64,000 bases of DNA from Littorina saxatilis (lineage: Eukaryota; Mollusca; Gastropoda; Littorinimorpha; Littorinidae): the NCBI RefSeq assembly GCF_037325665.1, contig NC_090261.1:64697695-64761694 (forward strand), given 5' to 3'. The notes under the pieces were generated by a model. That model made no database searches and was not told where the DNA came from. It was given only the letters and a program-made list of their open reading frames with translations. Both the position numbers and the translations under genes were made by a program. Below, piece by piece: positions 14,401-24,900 of the stretch. Positions within the stretch are counted from its first letter, which is position 1. Every line of letters starts with the position of its first letter.

Positions 14401-15883
14401 ACTTAGCCCGGACTCAGCCGATTCGGTCTAGTTCTCAGAAGTTGTTGTTTATCTCTCTCCTTACTAGGCGCGAGAAAGATTTGTCGAAGGTAACGTTGGC
14501 CCGGTGGGTGTCCTCGCTCATCAAGCAGGCTTATGAGTGGAGGCGCACAAAGAGGGGGGGGGGTTATGCCCTCCTTGCCACTTGACTCGGCCCGAGCCCA
14601 TGAGACGAGGGCGTGGGCATCCTCTCTGGCAGTTCTGCGCTCCAGACGTCTAGAGGAGGTGCTGACAACTGCGTATTGGCGTTCCGAAGATGTTTTCATA
14701 AACTTTTATCTTCGGGACGTCACAGCTCTTCGACAGGATGGCTCCAGAGGCCTTCCAGCGCTCATAGCAGCAGGCCAGTTCCTGTCCAGAACTTGATGGT
14801 GAGTTTTGATTCATTTCTAGCCCACCGCCTTGTTGATGTTATCTGCTAATGTGATTCGGAGTAAGAATATGATATTAAATGGAAAATTTCCTAAATAAAT
14901 TATCATTTAATTAATATACTTACCCGAATCACATACTGTATTCCCTCCCACCTGCCCCGCTTATGGTTTTAAGATTTTTTAAAGCCGTATGATAATAGGC
15001 ACGTGTTCCTAGAGGAAGTGACGTGGCATACACCCGTATGGGAGGTAACTCCCGGTGTACTGGCCCATTACCAAAGCTACTTTCACTTTCGTTTTGGTGA
15101 TGGGGTTGCTTCCCTTTAAATTCTTTAGCCGGGTAAGCGTTTTTCAGTGATAAGCATCTCAGGTGACTCAATGCTAATGTGATTCGGGTAAGTATATTAA
15201 TTAAATGATAATTTATTTAGGAAATTTTCCAATTAAACATTCAGCACTTCATTGAATTATTTAGGAGAAGGATATGTGACTTATTACTAGTACTACTCAG
15301 CCACTAGCATTGAAATAATATACATGTACATCAGTGATCAGTTGAGTTAAAGCTACCAGCTAGGTAAAAAATATATATTCCAAACTTATTATAACTAGAA
15401 AGAATATATATATATATTAAAATTCTGACTTTAGAATAATCTCAAATAAAAACCCACCATGGTAGGATGTACTTTGGGCACATTAAAATAATTTATCAGG
15501 GATGTTTTTGTAATATATGCATCCTGTTCCATCTGTATCATTTCTATCAGGATACTTGAACTAAGTTGAAGTGTAAGAACAGTGGAACCCCCCTTTTAAG
15601 ACCCCCTGATTAAGACTTCCGCCTTTTTAATACCTTGCGTTTTAATTTTAAATTTTATGTTCTTGGTCTCTGTAAATGTAACCCCTTTTAAAGACTCACA
15701 CTTTTTTAAGACCTGAATTTCTCAAAATGAATAATTGGAGGTCTTAAAAGGGGGGTTCCACTGTATTGATATATTGCTGACAGATTTACTTCCTCTTTCA
15801 TCCACAAGGTCACAATAAGCTGCTTCAAATTCATGGTTTAACCAGATGCACTCGCCTTGAGGGTGTAAAGTTACAAAGCCATT

Positions 15884-15925
<42 letters not shown>

Positions 15926-18900
15926 TCTCTTTCTCTGCTAAGAGATTTTAACAAATCTCGGAAGAAAGTCTCTGCCGACTTTCAATTGTTTCTTTCAAAA
16001 TTTCTGATGTTTTATATATTGCCTCTTTCCATTTTCCTGCCTTCAAATGTGTACACTCTTGCCTTCTTTTTATTGGAGCGGATAAAAGGCTTAGAATAAT
16101 TTAAAAAAGAATTTACAGGGCAATCAGAAGTGTGTGAAGGCTGATGTTAAAAATAACATTTAATGACATTATAATGTATCACATTTGATAGTGAACTATG
16201 CATGGCCGAACAACAATGGTGGGCTATATATATATGACTAAGTGCCAAAAGGTGCTCACAGAACAGAAGACGACTTTGTTTTACAATAAAAATGTTTCTA
16301 AAAACGTGTGTCTGCTGAAAATTGGTGTGTGTGTGGATGAATGTGCGAAGAGATAGTGTACATAATTTCGTGTGTCTAACTTGAACGGTTTTGAAGTTAT
16401 CTTTGTTTAAAGTCAAAAATAACGCCAAAACCGGCCATCTGAAAACGGACATCGTGATACCTCGTGTTTTGAATATGCCACAGAAAAATAACAAGAAGCA
16501 CAAATGAATTGCATTTAGTTTGATTGAATGCCTGAAACATCGCTTTACAGACGAGACCAAACGTCAAATCTAAATCTCGAGAGAATTTTTTTTTTTCGAT
16601 AACCGAATTTTAAGGTGTTGCACGCAAGATGTGTCGTCATCACGGCATACATTTTTCAATCGCAGATATTTACTAAATTTCTTTTTCAAAAATTCTGGAA
16701 TTGATGTTGACACGTCAAGCGATAACGGTGTATCAAACTGCTGTCTTTCAAGTAATCCAGCAAAGACTGCAGAACTTTTGAACAGCATTTTTGAAAACGA
16801 TTTGAAAATTTCGTCATATCTTGCGTGCGACAAAATGTTCGGTAATTAACGGTTATTTTCTTTTAAAAACAAAATTTACATGTACAAAGATCTACTTCAT
16901 CTACGGAACCACGTGACACATTCTGTGTTCAAAATTTGTGAAGAAATCACGAACCACGAATGCGCTATCAAGTGTTGAAATTATGTCGTCAACATCTTTT
17001 CAGATCTTGCGTGCGACACCATCTTGCGTTCAACATAAAATGTCACTACCTTATCGAGTTTAATGGGTAAAACTAACTATTTGTTGTCTTAGTTTAATCT
17101 TCTTAATTAAAAGCGTAATAAAACCGAACTTCCAAGATGAATTTTAATTGAGATTAGCGAAAGAGCGGGCACGCAAGTCGACCTTAAAGTAAAAGAATGA
17201 TAACACGAGCGTTTGTCGTGTTGTCTTGCGTGCAACACATTGTCCAAAAAGGAAAATGTATATTTTTCTCAGACGTTTTTTAAGTTGAAACCTTGAAACT
17301 TCACACACATTTGGGGTTTAATCGCCCCCATGCATGGTAAAAGTCTTGTTGACCCTTGTCAGATTTCAAGGTCACGGCTGGGTCACATGTGGTTCAGAAA
17401 ACGGATGAAACATATTTTTTCAGAGATTTTTGAAGCTAGAACCTTCAAACTTCAAACAACGCTTTTGCTTAATGATTGTTCAACATGGAGAATTCAAGGT
17501 TGATCCTTGAGAAATGTGAAGGTCATAGCAGGGTCTCGTGTGGGTAAAAATGAGATTGTTCGGACACTGCATGTAGCATGGAACGACAAAACATAAGTCA
17601 TGTCATATTTCAGATATCAGTACATTTACAAATGGACAACACCAGCAAACATGAACCAAGTCTGGTCGACCTTAGTCAAATGTCAAGGTCAAAGTGGCGT
17701 TATGGTTTGGGTAAAAAAAAAGGAAATTGTATTGAACTTCAATTTATATAAAACCAAAGTCTGGTTGATCTGTTTTAAGATTTAAGGTCAAATCTGTTAT
17801 TTAAGGTCAAATCAAATAGAAATTTGTTGATGCTTAAATCTTTGAAACTTCCAACAGGTTTGAGGTTTGACAACTTCTGGACTTTGAAATCTGGTATGGT
17901 TGATCCTGGTAATATTAATTGGTCAAAACATCAAGATCAACAATTATAAAATAAGCACTTTCACCAATGTCAAGTGAGCAATAGCAGCAAACGTGAGTCT
18001 TATAAAGATTATCACTTTTTGTGTGACCTCAACTTGACCCCTCTGAATGCTCTCAATCATGGAAATTGACCACACTTTGATTATAACCAAACAACATCAA
18101 AACTTTGGAATGTGTGAAGTTTCAAAGGTGTTGCTTAAAAGGCGTTCGTGAAAATGACAATTGTATGTGTCTGACTTCAATGCGACCCCGCTGCGACCTT
18201 GACGTTTGATTTTATCAACCAGACTTTCATCATGTGTGAATGACTTCAAACACTATAAAACTAGTTGAAGAAATTGACAATTTTTCAAAGTTTAAGCCAG
18301 ATGGCACTGCTGTGACCTTGAAATTTGACAAACATTAACCAGGCGGTCACCTTTTTTAGAAAATATCCTTAAAGGATCTTTAACCTTACTGTGACCTTGG
18401 AATTTGATGAGGTTTAATTTAACTTGCGTAGTGTGCCAAGTTTCAAGGCCCTAGCTTCAAAAACATATGAGAAAACCTCATTGAAAAATGTATATGTTTG
18501 ACCTCAACGCGACCCTGCTGTGACCTTGACTTTTTCAACCAGACTTTAATCGTGTGTGAACATTATACACTAGAACTGTGTGTATTTTCAAAGCTCGTGC
18601 TATAAACGCGCTGAATAAATTGAAAATATTCCACATTTGGACCAGATGTGACCCCGCTGTGACCTTGAACTTTGACAAAGATTAACCAGCAGGTCACTTT
18701 TAATGAGGTTTTATAAAAATGCTGAAAGTATGTGAAGTATGTAAAGTCTAACTGATCTAGTATTAAAACATGTAAGACGTGACAACGACAATTTTCCAGT
18801 TTGCAAAGGAAATTTAACCTCGCTGTGACCTTGAAATTCAATGTTGTTTAATGTGATGTGCACCATACCTGGAGGTCATTATACTTTGGTTGTGTGCCAA

Positions 18901-21900
18901 GTTTCAAAGCCCTAGCTTTAAAAACGTGCGAGATAACCTTAATGCTATGACTCAGTGCCGTTTTGAATGATATAACGAACAAAATTATCGTTATTTGTAA
19001 AATCATTTGGGTAAATTTATCTTTTCTTTTCGTAATTGGGTTCCAGCATCTGTTGTCTTAACAAAAATCACAATATCAGTCGTGTTTGTCAACTTTTATT
19101 TTTTAGCCCCTTTGTCCGCTTTTCGTGCGCACCTTTTGGCACTTAGTCATATATATATTGGGTTTTCACAATGAACTACTAAGGGCCTTACAACAATTGT
19201 GTGATGTGTTGGGTTTTCAAAAGCTTGTCACTGAAACCAGATGACACTGACAGGCGACACATACCCAAATGCTGTTTATTAGAACTAGAAGTGTAAAAAC
19301 AAGTCAAACAGCATTTAGTCACGATCACTGATGAGAACAAGGTTTTGAATAGCTTGTCAAAATGTGTGTGTGTGCAAGTGTGCAACTTTGTGTGTGTGAC
19401 TTGTCATAATGTCAATGACTCTGATTAAGGCTAGATGGGTGGGGAGGGGGGGGATCTCTTGACCTAGTAATTGTAGGGATCCCCTATCTCATGGAGTCCG
19501 CCATAACACATAACTGTGCCTCTCAGTGAGTCCGCCATAACACATTAACTGTGCCTCTCAGTGAGTCCGCCATAACACAAAACTGTGTCTCTCAGTGAGT
19601 CCGCCATAACACATTAACTGTGCCTCTCAGTGAGTCCGCCATAACACAAAACTGTGCCTCTCAGTGAGTCCGCCATAACACATAACTGTGCCTCTCAGTT
19701 TTTCTCCATCAAATACATGTCATTAAAAGTTTTAAAAAAAGAAAAAAGAATTGCTTGTTGCTGCATCTTACTTAAAAAAGAGAAAGGAGCTTTCCTTTAA
19801 TTATCCGTCTGTGTGTTTGTGTCACTGTGTGTTTGTGTCACAGTGTGTGTGTGTTTGTGTCACTGTGTGTGTGTGTTTGTGTCACTGTGGTTTTTTTTTA
19901 CTGTGTGTTTGTGTCACTGTGTGTTTGTGTCACAGTGTGTATGTGTTTGTGTCACTGTGGTTTTTTTTTACTGTGTGTTTGTGTCACTGTGTGTTTGTGT
20001 CACTGTGTGTATGAAAACAGTGATTTGACTGTACTTCAACCAACATCTGTGTGGTCGCCAGGTGGAGATCGACAACATCATCTCAAACACGGACGAGTGG
20101 CAGACGTGGCCTGGCTACGCGACACTGGCGTTCCGTCTGATCGTGATGGTGTGGTTCCTGGTGGAGCTGCGTCGCACCTACCACCACAGTCACCAAGACA
20201 ACGTGGCCTTCATCCAGCACTTCGGGGCCTTCTTCCTCATGTGGTTCATCTACCTGCCCGTCCTCGCCCTCATCTCTACACAGGTGTCACCGCTATGGAG
20301 ATACAAAACCATCCTCAGTATGTCACTCTTTTTCTTCATCATGATTTCATGTTTGTCGGACAGTTGTGTGTGTGTGTTTGTTTTATTCAATTGGGGGGGG
20401 GGGGGGGAGGGTGTAGACTTCTTCCTCATGTGGTTCATCTACCTGTTTGTTTTGGCCCTCATTTCTACACAGGTTCCCCCCGCGGGTTAGGGGGAAGAAT
20501 TTACCCGATGCTCCCCAGCATGTTGTAAGAGGCGACTAACGGATTCTGTTTCTCCTTTTACCCTTAAGTGTTTCTTGTATAGAATATAGTCAATGTTTGT
20601 AAAGATTTTAGTCAAGCAGTATGTAAGAAATGTTAAGTCCTTTGTACTGGAAACTTACATTCTCCCAGTAAGGTCATATATTGTACTATGTTGCAAGCCC
20701 CTGGAGCAATTTTTTGATTAGTGCTTTTGTGAACAAGAAACAACTAACAAGTGGCTCTATCCCATCTCCCCCCTTTCTCCGTCGCAATATAACCTTGAAC
20801 GGTTGAAAACGACGTTAAACACCAAATAAAGAAAGAAAGAAAGAAATTTCTACACAGGTGTCGCCGCTATGGAGATACAAAACCAGCTTCAGTATGTCAC
20901 TGTATCTTTCTCCTTCTTGCTTTCATGTTTGTTGAAGCGTTTTATGTGTGTACGTAGTGGTTTTTTTTTTGGGGGGGGGAGGGGGGCTTCTTCTTTGTGT
21001 GGTTCATCTACCCTACCTATCAGGGCCTTACTTCTTCACAGGTGTTGCCGCTATGCATTGAGACATAAAGCTACCCTCACTTTGTCATCCTTGTTCTTTT
21101 TCTTGTTTATTCTTTGATTAAAAGGGGGGGGGGGGGGTGGTTACAAAGGTAAACACAGGTGTCGCCACTTGTTTATTGTTTTTGTGTCTGTTCTGTTTTT
21201 GTACGCTGGCTTTTGTAGCTGCATACGTAGAGAAAGAGTAATTCATGGTGACAGGTTTTGTTGAAAAAAAAATGAAAAAAATGTTAGTTAATGGGATGCT
21301 TAATTATAGACAAAGGGAAACAGTCACAACCACTTTGGCCTGATGATCTAATATTTCGTTTTCTCTTTTTGTTACTGGTTTTGTTTAGCTTCAAATTGTG
21401 ACTGTTCAATGTCATTATTGATTGTGCACTTTGGTTGCAAATTTATGAATACTGTTCAGGAGCAGTGAGTAGGCATATAATTGCCAGTGTGTGTGTGTAT
21501 GTGTGTGTATGTGATTGTTTGACATTTAATAACTGTAAGCTTACTTTATTAGTTAAACAGACATTTGTGATGGAATGAAACAAAGATAACATTTCACGGC
21601 TGTGCTCACCCAGGTGTGTTTCAACATGAGACAGACCACAACATGACACAAAGTACAACACACACAAACACCATGAAGCAGAAGTATGAGTACATGAAGG
21701 TTTGGCTGGGGCCTTGCAGAAAGGAAAACATTAGCTCAATTGAATAGGCTCAGATTGGTTGTTATTGGCTAGTTGAATAGGCTCAGATTGGTTGTTATTG
21801 GCTAGTTGAATAGGCTCAGATTGGTTGTTATTGGCTAGTTGAATAGGCTCAGATTGGTTGTTATTGGCTAGTTGAATAGGCTCAGATTGGTTGTTATTGG

Positions 21901-24900
21901 CTAGTTGAATAGGCTCAGATTGGTTGTTATTGGCTAGTTGAATAGGCTCAGATTGGTTGTTAGTGGCTAGTTGAATAGGCTCAGATTGATTGTTATTGGC
22001 TAGTTGAACAGGCTCAGATTGGTTGTTAGTGGCTAGTTGAATAGGCTCAGATTGGTTGTTATTGGCTAGTTGAATAGGCTCAGATTGGTTGTTATTGGCT
22101 AGTTGAATAGGCTCAGATTGGTTGTTATTGGCTAGTTGAATAGGCTCAGATTGGTTGTTAGTGGCTAGTTGAATAGGCTCAGATTGGTTAGTGGCTAGTT
22201 GAATAGGCTCAGATTGATTGTTATTGGCTAGTTGAATAGGCTCAGATTGGTTGTTAGTGGCTAGTTGAATAGGCTCAGATTGGTTGTTAGTGGCTAGTTG
22301 AATAGGCTCAGATTGGTTGTTATTGGCTAGTTGAATAGGCTCAGATTGGTTGTTATTGGCTAGTTGAATAGGCTGAGATTGGTTGTTATTGGCTAGTTGA
22401 ATAGGCTCAGATTGATTGTTAGTGGCTAGTTGAATAGGCTCAGATTGGTTATTGGCTAGTTGATTAGGCTCAGATTGATTGTTAGTGGCTAGTTGAATAG
22501 GCTCAGATTGGTTGTTATTGGCTAGTTGAATAGGCTCAGATTGATTGTTAGTGGCTAGTTGAATAGGCTCAGATTGGTTGTTATTGGCTAGTTGAATAGG
22601 CTCAGATTGGTTATTAGTGGCTAGTTGAATAGGCTCAGATTGGTTGTTATTGGCTAGTTCAATAGGCTCAGATTGGTTGTTAGTGGCTAGTTGAATAGGC
22701 TCAGATTGGTTGTTATTGGCTAGTTGAATAGGCTCAGATTGGTTGTTATTGGCTAGTTGAATAGGCTCAGATTGGTTATTAGTGGCTAGTTGAATAGGCT
22801 CAGATTGGTTGTTATTGGCTAGTTGAATAGGCTCAGATTGGTTGTTATTGGCTAGTAGAATAGGCTCAGATTGGTTGTTATTGGCTAGTTGAATAGGCTC
22901 AGATTGGTTGTTATTGGCTGGTTGAATAGGCTCAGATTGGTTGTTAGTGGCTAGTTGAATAGGCTGAGATTGATTGTTATTGGCTAGTTGAACAGGCTGA
23001 GATTGGTTGTTAGTGGCTAGTTGAATAGGCTCAGAATGGTTGTTATTGGCTAGTTGAATAGGCTCAGATTGGTTGTTATTGGCTAGTTGAATAGGCTCAG
23101 ATTGGTTGTTATTGGCTAGTTGAATAGGCTCAGATTGGTTTTTAGTGGCTAGTTGAATAGGCTGAGATTGGTTGTTAGTGGCTAGTTGAATAGGCTCAGA
23201 TTGATTGTTATTGGCTAGTTGAATAGGCTCAGATTGGTTGTTATTGGCTAGTTGAATAGGCTCAGATTGGTTGTTAGTGGCTAGTTGAATAGGCTCTGAT
23301 TGGTTGTTATTGGCTAGTTAAATAGGCTCAGATTGGTTGTTAGTGGCTAGTTGAATAGGCTGAGATTGGTTGTTAGTGGCTAGTTGAATAGGCTGAGATT
23401 GGTTGTTATTGGCTAGTTGAATAGGCTCAGATTGGTTATTAGTGGCTAGTTGAATAGGCTCAGATTGGTTGTTATTGGCTAGTTGAATAGGCTCAGATTG
23501 GTTGTTATTGGCTAGTTGAATAGGCTCAGATTAGTTGTTATTGGCTAGTTGAATAGGCTCAGATTGGTTGTCAGTGGCTAGTTGAATAGGCTCAGATTGG
23601 TTGTTATTGGCTAGTTGAATAGGCTCAGATTGGTTGTTTGTGGCTAGTTGAATAGGCTCAGATTGGTTGTTATTGGCTAGTTGAATAGGCTCAGATTGGT
23701 TTTTAGTGGCTAGTTGAATAGGCTCAGATTGGTTGTTAGTGGCTAGTTGAATAGGCTCAGATTGATTGTTATTGGCTAGTTGAATAGGCTCAGATTGGTT
23801 GTTATTGGCTAGTTGAATAGGCTCAGATTGGTTGTTAGTGGCTAGTTGAATAGGCTCTGATTGGTTGTTATTGGCTAGTTGAATAGGCTCAGATTGGTTG
23901 TTATTGGCTAGTTGAATAGGCTGAGATTGGTTGTTAGTGGCTAGTTGAATAGGCTGAGATTGGTTGTTATTGGCTAGTTGAATAGGCTCAGATTGATTGT
24001 TAGTGGCTAGTTGAATAGGCTCAGATTGGTTGTTATTGGCTAGTTGAATAGGCTCAGATTGGTTGTTATTGGCTAGTTGAATAGGCTCAGATTAGTTGTT
24101 ATTGGCTAGTTGAATAGGCTCAGATTGGTTGTCAGTGGCTAGTTGAATAGGCTCAGATTGGTTGTTATTGGCTAGTTGAATAGGCTCAGATTGGTTGTTT
24201 GTGGCTAGTTGAATAGGCTCAGATTGGTTGTTATTGGCTAGTTGAATAGGCTCAGATTGGTTATTAGTAATAATAGGGGTAATAGCGTGTACATGTCTCT
24301 TTGTCATTGGTGTCAGTATAAGACGGGGTAATAGCGTGTACATGTCTCTTTGTGATTGGTGTCAGTATAAGATGGGATAATAGCGTGTACATGTCTCTTT
24401 GTCATTGGTGTCAGTATAAGATGGGGTAATAGCGTGTACATGTCTCTTTGTCATTGGTGTCAGTATAAGATGTGATAATAGCGTGTGCATGCCTCTTTGT
24501 CATAAATGTCAGGTATCAGCTACACTGTGGATATCCTTGCCTACGCTGTGCTTTTGCACCTGTTCTGGCCGTCACGGTCAGTGCTCTTCATGGTCAGTGG
24601 AGAGCGACCGCTGCCCATGTATGACCTGGAGATCACAGGTGAGATTAGATTACACACCTTGTTGATTCAATGATTGGATGTCTGTTTGTCTCTGTGCATG
24701 TGTGTGTATTGCTCTTGCTAATTTGTCATACATTTTGCCATTTTGTGTTGACTATTGTTAGCTCTTTCAGTGTGTCATGCTGGATAATACTCAGCAGTGG
24801 TAACATACTTATACTTGTCACACTCCAGCTAGATTAAGTTTCTCTGAAGATGTGTCCCTGTGTTAGCGTTTCTCTCAAGCTGTGTGTGTGTGTGTTGCAG

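Larger units (their letters stand above)
9292..15231 (+). mobile_element. DIRS-type tyrosine-recombinase retrotransposon, nearly whole
   Basis: 5.94-kb element in intron 2, same orientation as the host gene. Parts in order: left inverted repeat 9311-9512, duplicated leader, gag-like ORF, RT/RNase H ORF, tyrosine recombinase region, internal complementary region 14845-14935, right inverted repeat 14986-15187. Ends were set where the internal complementary region stops matching each terminus. Inverted repeats with an internal complementary region, RT plus RNase H plus YR and no DDE integrase are diagnostic of DIRS. It looks nearly whole, with about one apparent break. The two terminal repeats look identical by eye over about 200 bp, suggesting a recent insertion, though DIRS replication also homogenises the ends. 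Confidence 0.93.
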
